NCBI GenBank assembly: GCA_023666975.1
Contig: JAMPAW010000019.1
Coordinates: forward strand, 1-36,757
DNA: 36,757 bases
Direction of reading: 5' to 3'
From: Clostridium sp.
GTDB lineage: Bacteria > Bacillota_A > Clostridia > Lachnospirales > Lachnospiraceae
Both the position numbers and the translations under genes were made by a program. The notes below the pieces were generated by a model. That model saw nothing but the letters and a program-made list of their open reading frames with translations. It did not search any database and was not told the origin of the DNA. Shown here piece after piece: positions 23,882-30,887 of the stretch. Each line of letters opens with the position of its first letter. The first letter of the stretch is position 1.

Positions 23882-24217
23882 TTGAATCCCAAATATGAGA
23901 AACAAATCAAAAAGGGCGTTTTGGAAATATTAGTATTAAAACTGCTGGAAGATAAAGAAAAATATGGCTATCAGTTAATCAGCGAATTAAAGGAAAAAAG
24001 CAGCGGAATGTTTACTCTGAAAGAGGGAACACTGTACCCGATTCTTTACCGGTTAGAAGACGAGCAGCTCGTAATAAGCAGGTGGAGTGAACCGAAGGGC
24101 AAAGAAATATCCAGAAAATATTATCAGATTACAAATAAGGGCACACAGGAACTTGAGGAATTATATCAATTATGGAACACATTTGCAGAAAATGTAACAC
24201 ATATCCTGGAGGAATAG
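23882..24217 (+). CDS. PadR-family transcriptional regulator
   Basis: A 111-residue protein starting at a TTG (read as Met) seven bases after AAAGGATGAGG. This gives the usual family start NPKYEKQIKKGVLEILVLKLLEDKEKYGYQLISEL; a GTG at 23861 is in frame but has no ribosome site. It has the winged-helix core with the KEGTLYPILYRLEDEQLVISRW motif (about residues 47-68) and a C-terminal dimerisation helix. PadR proteins of this small class repress their own operons and often sense lipophilic or antimicrobial compounds. It is 3 bases from the next gene, with a matching operator upstream. Confidence 0.95.
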   Translation: MNPKYEKQIKKGVLEILVLKLLEDKEKYGYQLISELKEKSSGMFTLKEGTLYPILYRLEDEQLVISRWSEPKGKEISRKYYQITNKGTQELEELYQLWNTFAENVTHILEE

Positions 24218-24220
24218 CGA

Positions 24221-24871
24221 ATGAATCAGAAAGCATATATGAAAGCCGTAAGCAGACAGCTAACGTACACAAAAACACAGAAAAAAGAAATCATCCGTCA
24301 GTTAGAATCCGATATCCGTACAGCTATGGAGCAGGGAGAGACATTGGAACAGGTCTGCGGCAGAATGGGGACACCGAAAGAGGTAGCTAAAGAGTTCAAT
24401 GAGAATTTGCCGGAAACAGAGCTTAAGCGGGCAAAGCGAGGCAAAACGCTTCGGATAACCACAGCAGCCATCTGCATTTTTCTTGTTTTAGGATTGACGG
24501 GCTACTGGCTGTTCCCCAAGCCAATACCGTTAGAAGAAAGTTCTGTTTTTGAGGAAACGCAGCTTGAAGCAAAAGCACTGGCGGTTATTTCCGCTCTGGA
24601 TGCCGAAGATTATGATACCTTACAGTCAGAATATGCAGATGAGAGCATGGTATCCTATTTAACCCGGGAAGCTATGGAGCAGCCAAAGAAAACGATTGCT
24701 GCCGAATGGGGAGACCAGTCTTCTATTGGCAATACATATATCACCGGAATCCGGCAGCGTGGGAAAGAATACGCCGTTGTACAGATAAATGTCGGCTATG
24801 AAAATGCCAATGTCACCTATACATTATCCTTCAGCCCGCAGTACAAACTAATTGGATTATATATGAGATAG
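24221..24871 (+). CDS. HAAS/DUF1700-like membrane protein with DUF3887 domain
   Basis: A 216-residue protein. The N-terminal ~60 residues (MNQKAYMKAVSRQLTYTKTQKKEIIRQLESDI ... MGTPKEVAKEFN) resemble the HAAS/DUF1700 signalling module that is commonly encoded next to PadR genes. A single transmembrane segment follows (about residues 79-96, ITTAAICIFLVLGLTGYW). The extracytoplasmic part (about 110-216) looks like DUF3887, a cystatin-like fold (ALAVISALDAEDYDTLQSEYADESM). Its job is likely to couple an outside or membrane signal to the PadR protein, but this is inference from gene pairing. It starts 3 bases after the padR stop. Confidence 0.82.
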   Translation: MNQKAYMKAVSRQLTYTKTQKKEIIRQLESDIRTAMEQGETLEQVCGRMGTPKEVAKEFNENLPETELKRAKRGKTLRITTAAICIFLVLGLTGYWLFPKPIPLEESSVFEETQLEAKALAVISALDAEDYDTLQSEYADESMVSYLTREAMEQPKKTIAAEWGDQSSIGNTYITGIRQRGKEYAVVQINVGYENANVTYTLSFSPQYKLIGLYMR

Positions 24872-24896
24872 AAATAGAACAGAAAGGGGACAGAAT

Positions 24897-25214
24897 ATGA
24901 TTGGATTTATCATCTGGACGTTATGCGGTTTCCTGTTTATCGGGTTCGGTATTTCTGCCTTTCGGGCAAAAGAGGCAGTCGGTTTCTGGGCCAATGTGAA
25001 AGTTCCGCCAATTGAAAATGTGACGGCTTATAATCGGGCCATAGGAAAACTATGGTGCGTGGCAGGAGCAGTATTTATTGTATTGGGGCTTCCGCTGTTA
25101 TCCGGACAGAACTCACCGCTTATCCTGCTCTCCATTATCGGGTGTCTCTTGGAAGTCATTGCCATAATGATCATTTATACCACGAAAATTGAGGGGAAAT
25201 ACCGAAAAAAATAG
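24897..25214 (+). CDS. Small membrane protein, DUF3784/SdpI-like
   Basis: A 105-residue hydrophobic protein with three predicted transmembrane segments (about residues 2-20, 52-70 and 74-93). It begins MIGFIIWTLCGFLFIGFGISAF. The middle loop has GFWANVKVPPIENVTAYNRAIGKLW, a pattern I associate with small DUF3784-type membrane proteins of Firmicutes; the family assignment is from memory. It has a good AAAGGGGAC ribosome site and lies 25 bases after the HAAS gene, so it is the third gene of the padR operon. Function is unknown. Confidence 0.7.
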   Translation: MIGFIIWTLCGFLFIGFGISAFRAKEAVGFWANVKVPPIENVTAYNRAIGKLWCVAGAVFIVLGLPLLSGQNSPLILLSIIGCLLEVIAIMIIYTTKIEGKYRKK

Positions 25215-25224
25215 ACAAATGGCT

Positions 25225-25653
25225 TTATATGCATAACCAAATTATCCCGATTATTGTTGCCGCCAGACAGAATAATCCTAAAACCAGCATATAGAACCAA
25301 GCGAACGTTTCAAAATTATATTTTCCCCGTTTAATGATAACTACATTTTCATATGCATCTGGATTAAAACAAACCGTCATAACATCACCCAATTTAAGAT
25401 TATGGTAAAAAAGAAGATACGTTGTGTCTGCAATTTCATACCGTTTATCCTGATAAAAGAATTCTAACACCGGACATTTGCTGCTTCCTCCCCTTGTTAT
25501 AACCCTGTCCTCGCCAACTACTTTTCCTTCCAATTCTATATGCTTTTTACCATAACGGGTTGGATAGATTTTCTTAAAATCAGAAATCCCCGCCACCAGG
25601 CATAACACGGTCAAAAGCGACAACATTAACAATTGTATTATCATATTTACCAT
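25225..25653 (-). CDS. Small membrane protein, DUF3592-like
   Basis: A 142-residue protein with transmembrane segments at about residues 5-22 and 115-138. The region between them is a beta-rich extracytoplasmic or cytoplasmic domain: LEGKVVGEDRVITRGGSSKCPVLEFFYQDKRYEI ... LKLGDVMTVCFNP. This layout resembles DUF3592 membrane proteins. It is the last gene of the minus-strand run that starts at 28963, 38 bases after the LRR gene, and follows AAAGGTGAAAG. It is tail to tail with the padR operon, only 10 bases apart. No function is known. Confidence 0.68.
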   Translation of the reverse strand: MVNMIIQLLMLSLLTVLCLVAGISDFKKIYPTRYGKKHIELEGKVVGEDRVITRGGSSKCPVLEFFYQDKRYEIADTTYLLFYHNLKLGDVMTVCFNPDAYENVVIIKRGKYNFETFAWFYMLVLGLFCLAATIIGIIWLCI

Positions 25654-25691
25654 ATCGAAACTTTCACCTTTCTTAAACTTCTGGCTTCGTG

Positions 25692-26810
25692 TTAACGGAT
25701 GACTTTGACCTTCTTATCACATTCCAGCCTGTACAAATGAGTATTCTTTTTTACATTCAATTGGGTTATTTGATTATTGTAGCAAATCAATACTTCCAAA
25801 TCTTGGTTTTTGCTCACCTCTAACTGAGTGAGATTGTTATCATTGCAACGCAGCTCATAAAGCCCTGTATTTTTATCCAGCTCCAAATCGGTTAATTGAT
25901 TATAGCTGCAATCCAGCTCCATCAGCATCTCGTTACCATGAACATCTAAAGCCGTCAGTTGATTATTATTACATCTCAACCAGTGCAGTTCTGGATTTTG
26001 GCTTACATCTAACGCAGTTAATTGATTATCATTACAATACATTGTGTCCAATTCATGATTCTGGCTCACGTCCAGTATAGACAGCCGGTTATAGCTGCAA
26101 ATCAATGTTTCCAGTGCCTTATTCTGATTTACATCCAGTGCAGTTAATTGATTGCACTCACAGACCAGAACAGTCAGCTTCTTATTTCCCTGTATATCCA
26201 AAACCGTCAATTGATTGCCAGCACACCACAGCAAATCCAAGTTCTCATTCCGGCTCACATCCAGACCAGTTAAGCGGTTATGCTCTATATAGAGTATTTC
26301 CAATGCCGGAAATTGGGAAAAAGAAATATTACCCTTTAATTTTGAGAAGCTCCAATCAATACCGCTCAGCCGCCCCTTTTCGTTCCATATATAGCAGGAC
26401 TCATTGATATCCTTTGGCACGTTTGCCCCTGCCTTTCGCTGCTGCTTAATCAGCTTTTTTAAAGCTGCCACATCAGAGGAATTTTTCTTAATCACCGTCA
26501 CCTTGCAGGTATATTCTTTCTTTCCTGTCCTGGCAGTAATCGCTGCCCTGCCTGCCTTTTTCGCTTTTACCTTTCCCCTCCCTGTAACCGTGGCTACCTT
26601 TTTATTACTGCTGCTCCATGTAATTGTTTTGCCTTTCGACGCATTTTTTAATGTCAATTGCTGAGTGTTTCCCACGGTCAATGTAACCGTCTTTTTGTTG
26701 AGTTCCACAGCCTTTTTCTCTGCCGCCTCTACCACATTCGGTACTGACAGTATGCCAAGCAGTAATATCATAGCAACCAGCAGCGCATTGAATCTTCTTT
26801 GAATCCTCAT
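25692..26810 (-). CDS. Secreted Big2 + cysteine-ladder leucine-rich repeat protein
   Basis: A 372-residue exported protein with signal peptide (residues 1 to about 29, RFNALLVAMILLLGILSVP ... VEAA). A Big2-type bacterial Ig domain follows (about 35-108, VTLTVGNTQQLTLKN ... TITWSSSNKKVATVTGRGKV). After a linker there are nine or so 21-residue leucine-rich repeats from about residue 165 to the end, each with the frame LDVSxNxxLxxLxCxxNQLT. Most repeats carry a Cys at the same position, forming a cysteine ladder as known for internalin J-like LRRs. There is no LPxTG or membrane anchor, so it is released or held by the Big2 domain. It starts 7 bases after the 2H phosphoesterase gene. Confidence 0.88.
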   Translation of the reverse strand: MRIQRRFNALLVAMILLLGILSVPNVVEAAEKKAVELNKKTVTLTVGNTQQLTLKNASKGKTITWSSSNKKVATVTGRGKVKAKKAGRAAITARTGKKEYTCKVTVIKKNSSDVAALKKLIKQQRKAGANVPKDINESCYIWNEKGRLSGIDWSFSKLKGNISFSQFPALEILYIEHNRLTGLDVSRNENLDLLWCAGNQLTVLDIQGNKKLTVLVCECNQLTALDVNQNKALETLICSYNRLSILDVSQNHELDTMYCNDNQLTALDVSQNPELHWLRCNNNQLTALDVHGNEMLMELDCSYNQLTDLELDKNTGLYELRCNDNNLTQLEVSKNQDLEVLICYNNQITQLNVKKNTHLYRLECDKKVKVIR

Positions 26811-26817
26811 TTGTTTC

Positions 26818-27360
26818 TCAGCCTCCCTTTAAATCAAATCTCAGCACATCGATATGGGGATTGGGTTTTGCCAGCCCCAGAGACGCCACCTGTCCCTCAA
26901 ACACAGAAAAATTATCCTGCATGACAGAAAATGCCTTTTGCATTTGCTCCTTTGTCAATGTCTTCCCTACCGTCACATGCGGCAGCCACGACATGGGCTG
27001 GTAATATCTGCTTACCGTTGCTTCCGGCACCGAGGAAACCGCCTGATGAATCTGCCATGACAAATCCTGAAGATACGCATTTAAAACCGGAGTCACGTAC
27101 AGGACATAGGGAAAAATGCTTCCCACAGAGACAAACCTTATGCTTCCACGAGTAAGGCACTTCTCCAATTCCTCTACCCTCGGAACCAACACATCTGCGC
27201 TTCGCGCTTCCACTGAGGAAACCGTCATATGCGGCGGCACATGATTGTCTGTCATAAATGTGTTGCCGGTTTTTCCTGCAATCATATCCATAAACCGCTG
27301 TATTCTGTTGTTTGTCTTCTCATCAAAATATGCCGATATTAAATACATGACTGTCCCCAT
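26818..27360 (-). CDS. 2H phosphoesterase / 2'-5' RNA ligase family protein
   Basis: A 180-residue protein with the two signature HxT motifs of the 2H superfamily: PPHMTV (about residues 42-47) and LPHVTV (about 127-132). Family members hydrolyse cyclic phosphodiesters, 2'-5' linked oligonucleotides or related cyclic nucleotides. The normal length is 160-200 residues, so it is complete. The start is uncertain: MGTVM at 27360 has a weak site, while ATG at 27348 (MYLISAYF) is preceded by GGGGA. It lies 37 bases after the coiled-coil gene and 7 bases before the LRR gene, so it is the second gene of that operon. Substrate is unknown; RNA repair or second-messenger cleavage are both possible. Confidence 0.88.
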   Translation of the reverse strand: MGTVMYLISAYFDEKTNNRIQRFMDMIAGKTGNTFMTDNHVPPHMTVSSVEARSADVLVPRVEELEKCLTRGSIRFVSVGSIFPYVLYVTPVLNAYLQDLSWQIHQAVSSVPEATVSRYYQPMSWLPHVTVGKTLTKEQMQKAFSVMQDNFSVFEGQVASLGLAKPNPHIDVLRFDLKGG

Positions 27361-27397
27361 TTCTTTTCGGCAATTGCGAAACTCCCTGTTTTCAAAT

Positions 27398-28963
27398 TCA
27401 CCTTATCTTAAACTGCATATCCGTAATTGTAAACGAGTCCTCCCGCCCAAACGTAAGCACGTTCTGCGGATAAAATGTAATATCAAAAACCATTTTTCCA
27501 TACTGGTCCAGCTTCTCCACACTCAACGCCTCCATGACCAGTCCCTCCAAAAAGGTATCCTGCTTACTCTGCATTTTTTTCAGGTCATAGCTGTCCTTTT
27601 GTGCCAAATGAATGAAAAAAGAATAGATATCTCCATTCTTGTATATCTCTTTTCCAAACTTGATTTCGTATATCGCCACAAGCTCTGCCAGCGTCGTCTG
27701 TCCATGTTTCCATAACTGCTCTAAAAGCTCACCAAAGAGTCTGCCATAGTTGTTGGCAATCCGCTGTTCTTCCCTTTCGTCCTCAAACACATAATCCTCA
27801 TCAACTTGCCGCCGCTCTATCTTCTCGCCAAGCTCTGCGTTCTCCGGCTTGCTCTCCAGCATACGGTCAATACTCTCCACCACAAATCCTTTGCCTAACT
27901 TCGGCATAAACAACGGCTCCAGCAGCATACCCAGCTGCTGCGGACAGTCATTATCCATTGTCTTTTTCAAGACATCACGAAAGTGAAACACCGGACGCAA
28001 TCTTCTAAGCTTTGCCCTGGCAATCATTTCATCTGCAATATTTTGCAGCTCAATCGTTTCCTTAATCAGCTCTCCATGTCTGATAATGGTTTTCTTAAGC
28101 TCAGTATCCAACTGATGTATCTCACCGAGCAAGCCGTTCCCTGTCTGCAACAGCTCTTCTCTGCCGTTCTCCGTCCTGCCCTCCCGATTGGCAGCACCCG
28201 CCTTTTGAAATGCCTTGTCAATCAATGCCCGGTTTTTGTCAAACAGCTTGGACTCCTCTTCAAACCACCGTGCCACCGTCTCCATATATTCTTCACTGGC
28301 CTTCGCGCCGGCAAACACATCATAGCTGAGCAAATCCAAAACATCTTTTTTCTGCAGAGAAAGTTTGCTCACCTCATTGTTGATACGCTTGACCACCTCT
28401 ATACCCCCGGCAAAATTCTCGGACTGAATCATTTTCTCCAGCAAGAGCTGCTGCACGGAAATATTACTCTCCTCTTTGATTTCCTTTGTATCCAAATAAA
28501 ACTCAATACCCTCCGTGGTCACATGATACAGCACCACCCCGTCGGCAATACGGCTGTCAATCAGCTTCACCCTTGCCGTTTTCTTCTTCTTTTCCTCCGG
28601 GTCAAAATAAGAAAAAGTAAATGCCCTGCCGTCATTTTTAATCTTATCAAATATATATCCGATTAGCTCCCCTTCCTCTTCCGCTGAAACTTTCAGACGA
28701 AACTCCCTTCTCAGAATCTCTGCCAGAAACTCTGCGTACTGGTCATAGGTAATCTCGCTTTCATGGAAATTATTCTCATTGATAAAAAAGCGCAGGGTTG
28801 CCATCGTAATATAGCCCATATCCAAATCAATATATTTACCCTCCTTGTACTGAGCAAATGTATTTTCACACAGCACAAAAAAAGGGTAGTATTTTTTCAG
28901 GTTTAACATCCGGTCCTTATGTTCACTCATAATATCATGAATCATAATGTATTTCTCAGCCAT
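27398..28963 (-). CDS. Large coiled-coil protein, possibly kleisin/JetA-like; partner-less
   Basis: A 521-residue soluble protein that I do not recognise with certainty. The N-terminal part (about 1-120) looks like a winged-helix region (IDLDMGYITMATLRFFI, then ITYDQYAEFLAEILRREF). Residues about 175-225 contain SVQQLLLEKMIQSENFAGGIEVVKRINNEVSKL, and long charged helices (about 225-330) suggest coiled coils. The C-terminal third (about 390-520) is again helical and winged-helix-like. The layout recalls the kleisin-like JetA subunit of SMC-type Wadjet/MksBEF systems, but no JetB, SMC-like JetC or JetD gene is in the window. It follows a strong AGGAGG and its own promoter and heads a four-gene operon. 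An ordinary unknown family is the alternative. Confidence 0.45.
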   Translation of the reverse strand: MAEKYIMIHDIMSEHKDRMLNLKKYYPFFVLCENTFAQYKEGKYIDLDMGYITMATLRFFINENNFHESEITYDQYAEFLAEILRREFRLKVSAEEEGELIGYIFDKIKNDGRAFTFSYFDPEEKKKKTARVKLIDSRIADGVVLYHVTTEGIEFYLDTKEIKEESNISVQQLLLEKMIQSENFAGGIEVVKRINNEVSKLSLQKKDVLDLLSYDVFAGAKASEEYMETVARWFEEESKLFDKNRALIDKAFQKAGAANREGRTENGREELLQTGNGLLGEIHQLDTELKKTIIRHGELIKETIELQNIADEMIARAKLRRLRPVFHFRDVLKKTMDNDCPQQLGMLLEPLFMPKLGKGFVVESIDRMLESKPENAELGEKIERRQVDEDYVFEDEREEQRIANNYGRLFGELLEQLWKHGQTTLAELVAIYEIKFGKEIYKNGDIYSFFIHLAQKDSYDLKKMQSKQDTFLEGLVMEALSVEKLDQYGKMVFDITFYPQNVLTFGREDSFTITDMQFKIR

Positions 28964-28984
28964 AATCCGCCTCCTAATGTCTCA

Positions 28985-29013
28985 AGTATAGCACCTATTT
29001 GCCGGCTTCGCAA
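28985..29013 (-). promoter_or_regulatory. Promoter of the coiled-coil/2H/LRR operon
   Basis: Minus strand: TTGCGA (29013-29008), 17-base spacer, TATACT (28990-28985), about 20 bases before the start at 28963. Confidence 0.65.
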
Positions 29014-29095
29014 TGTTGCAGTTGGTTTTTGCACTCTGTCCCAGCTTCGCATGATTTACTCCATACAAACCTCTGGCAGTAAACGAACTGTAACC

Positions 29096-29124
29096 TTGTC
29101 AATCCTTTCCTAATATTATATAAT
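29096..29124 (+). promoter_or_regulatory. Promoter of murC
   Basis: TTGTCA (29096-29101), 17-base spacer, TATAAT (29119-29124). The leader then carries a small hairpin, CTCCTG/CAGGAG (29135-29150), and AACACA (29161) against TGTGTT (29183). No known riboswitch is recognisable. Confidence 0.85.
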
Positions 29125-29216
29125 GAACAAAAGGCTCCTGCCTGCAGGAGGGAGTTATCAAACACAGCTTTAACATTTATGGTGTGTTAAGTATTTTATG
29201 GAAGAGGTACAAATAT

Positions 29217-30596
29217 ATGTATCAGATTAATTTTAACAAGCCAATCCATGTACACTTTATCGGAATTGGCGGTATCAGTATGAGCGGTCTGGCCGAAATA
29301 CTGTTAAAGGAGAATTTTACCATTACCGGTTCCGATGCCAAAGGCTCTGAAATCGTGGATAATCTAATGGAAATGGGTGCAAGAATCAACATTGGACAAT
29401 GCGCTGAAAATATTACCGATGATATTGATTTGGTCGTATATACCGCCGCTGTTCATGCCGATAATCCGGAATTTGCTGCCTGCGAAGCCAAAAAACTTCC
29501 TATGCTTACCCGGGCACAACTGCTGGGCCAAATAATGAACAATTACAAATATTCGGTAGCCGTTGCCGGTACCCACGGCAAAACAACAACAACCTCCATG
29601 TTAAGCCAGATTCTTCTGGAGGCCGATGTTGACCCGACCATTTCCGTAGGCGGCATACTGGATTCCATCGGCGGCAATGTCCGTGTAGGCAGGTCCGATT
29701 ATTTTGTGACAGAGGCTTGTGAATATACGAACAGCTATCATGCCTTTTTTCCTTATATAAGTATCATTTTAAATGTTGACGCGGACCATCTGGATTTTTT
29801 CAGCGGCATTGAGGAAATTATCGAAAGCTTCCACACCTTCGCAGAAAAACTTCCGGACAACGGAACACTGGTCGTCAACGGCGATATGGATTGCCTTTCC
29901 AAGGTCACACGCAATTTACGCTGTAACATTGTGACCTTCGGTATGACCGATACCAGCCAGTACCATCCCGCCGACATCGAGACAGACGAAATGGGACATA
30001 TCCATTATACCCTGATGGTTGGGGATACCGCTATGGAACGGATTCATCTGAATATCGGTGGTACGCACAATATCATGAACTCCTTATCCACCATTGCGGT
30101 CGCTGACATACTGGGAATTGACCGGGAATACGTTGTTGCCGGGCTATCCTGCTTTGGCGGTGCGCATCGCCGTTTTGAATTAAAAGGACGATTGGGTGAA
30201 GTGACGATTATCGACGATTACGCCCACCACCCCACGGAGATTAAAGCAACCTTTACTACCGCTTCCCTTACGCCACACAATGAATTGTGGGTTGTCTTCC
30301 AGCCGCATACCTATACGAGAACAAAAGCATTATTTGAAGAATTTGCCGAAGCGCTCAACGGATTTGACCATGTCATTCTGGTGGATATCTATGCCGCCAG
30401 AGAAGCAGATACCGGACTGGTTCACGCAAAAGACCTGGCGGAGCGGATACGAGAATACGGAACAGACACCCGATACTTCAGCTCTTTCACGGCTGTCGAA
30501 AATTATCTTCTAAAAAATTGCAAAAAAAATGATTTGTTGATAACTATGGGGGCCGGAGATGTCAATTTAATAGGCGAAGAGCTTCTCGGAAAATAG
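29217..30596 (+). CDS. murC: UDP-N-acetylmuramate-L-alanine ligase
   Basis: A 459-residue ligase of standard MurC length. It adds L-alanine to UDP-MurNAc with ATP in cytoplasmic peptidoglycan precursor synthesis. Seen: VHFIGIGGISMSGLAEIL (Rossmann-like N-terminus, residues 8-25), the P-loop AGTHGKTTTTSM (about 119-130), EACEYTNSYHAFFP (about 168-181), NVDADHLDFF, the GGAHRRFELKG motif (about 313-323), and IDDYAHHPTEI (about 330-340). The start MYQINFNKP follows GAAGAGG; a longer GTG reading 11 codons earlier lacks a ribosome site. It is a single gene bounded by its own promoter and a terminator. Confidence 0.97.
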   Translation: MYQINFNKPIHVHFIGIGGISMSGLAEILLKENFTITGSDAKGSEIVDNLMEMGARINIGQCAENITDDIDLVVYTAAVHADNPEFAACEAKKLPMLTRAQLLGQIMNNYKYSVAVAGTHGKTTTTSMLSQILLEADVDPTISVGGILDSIGGNVRVGRSDYFVTEACEYTNSYHAFFPYISIILNVDADHLDFFSGIEEIIESFHTFAEKLPDNGTLVVNGDMDCLSKVTRNLRCNIVTFGMTDTSQYHPADIETDEMGHIHYTLMVGDTAMERIHLNIGGTHNIMNSLSTIAVADILGIDREYVVAGLSCFGGAHRRFELKGRLGEVTIIDDYAHHPTEIKATFTTASLTPHNELWVVFQPHTYTRTKALFEEFAEALNGFDHVILVDIYAAREADTGLVHAKDLAERIREYGTDTRYFSSFTAVENYLLKNCKKNDLLITMGAGDVNLIGEELLGK

Positions 30597-30603
30597 TTTT
30601 GCA

Positions 30604-30655
30604 CAATATCCACAATCCAGTTTTTCCCATTTGAGGAAGAAGATTGTGGATATTG
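30604..30655 (+). terminator. Terminator after murC with embedded DnaA-box-like sequences
   Basis: CAATATCCACAATC (30604-30617) pairs perfectly with GATTGTGGATATTG (30642-30655), and a short TTTCC/GGAAG match closes the loop. Each stem arm contains ATATCCACA, one base from the DnaA-box consensus TTATCCACA. Confidence 0.7.
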
Positions 30656-30739
30656 CTCTTTACATAATGTTTTATTCACTTGTCGAAAATGTCCCCCTTT
30701 TTATGATTTATTTTTACAATATAATGTTATGTATACTTA

Positions 30740-30766
30740 TTATCCACATTTTCCACACTTTCCACA
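30740..30766 (+). promoter_or_regulatory. Three tandem DnaA-box-like 9-mers
   Basis: Head to tail and without gaps: TTATCCACA (30740-30748, a perfect consensus box), TTTTCCACA (30749-30757) and CTTTCCACA (30758-30766). They lie about 60 bases upstream of the dnaD promoter. Two more near-boxes are in the murC terminator, and one overlaps the dnaD start (30887-30895). Another perfect box is inside the dnaI-like gene (32512-32520). Confidence 0.6.
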
Positions 30767-30822
30767 TTTTGTCTGCCCCTGCTCTTCAAAACAAACGTTC
30801 TATTTTCTTTTTTAACGCACTG

Positions 30823-30831
30823 TGATATAAT
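30823..30831 (+). promoter_or_regulatory. Extended -10 promoter of the dnaD-dnaI-prs run
   Basis: TGATATAAT, a TG-extended perfect -10 (TATAAT at 30826-30831) with no good -35 hexamer, 57 bases before the GTG start. Confidence 0.6.
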
Positions 30832-30887
30832 CCATTTGCTTATGAAGATGATTGCTTCGTTTGCCATAGGAAAGGGGGAAGAAATCT

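Noticed and set aside
24897..25214. SdpI-type immunity protein of a toxin pair
   Set aside because: No toxin-like or signal-peptide partner beside it, and the family match is weak.
25692..26300. Regular 63-base periodicity considered as a repeat array
   Set aside because: The period is exactly the 21-residue leucine-rich repeat of the encoded protein; no DNA-level array beyond that.
27983..28666. Long + strand frame opposite the coiled-coil gene
   Set aside because: Shadow frame, biased His/Leu composition, no ribosome site.
27398..28963. Complete Wadjet (JetABCD) defence system
   Set aside because: Only a possible JetA-like gene is present; no SMC-like JetC, JetB or JetD on either side.
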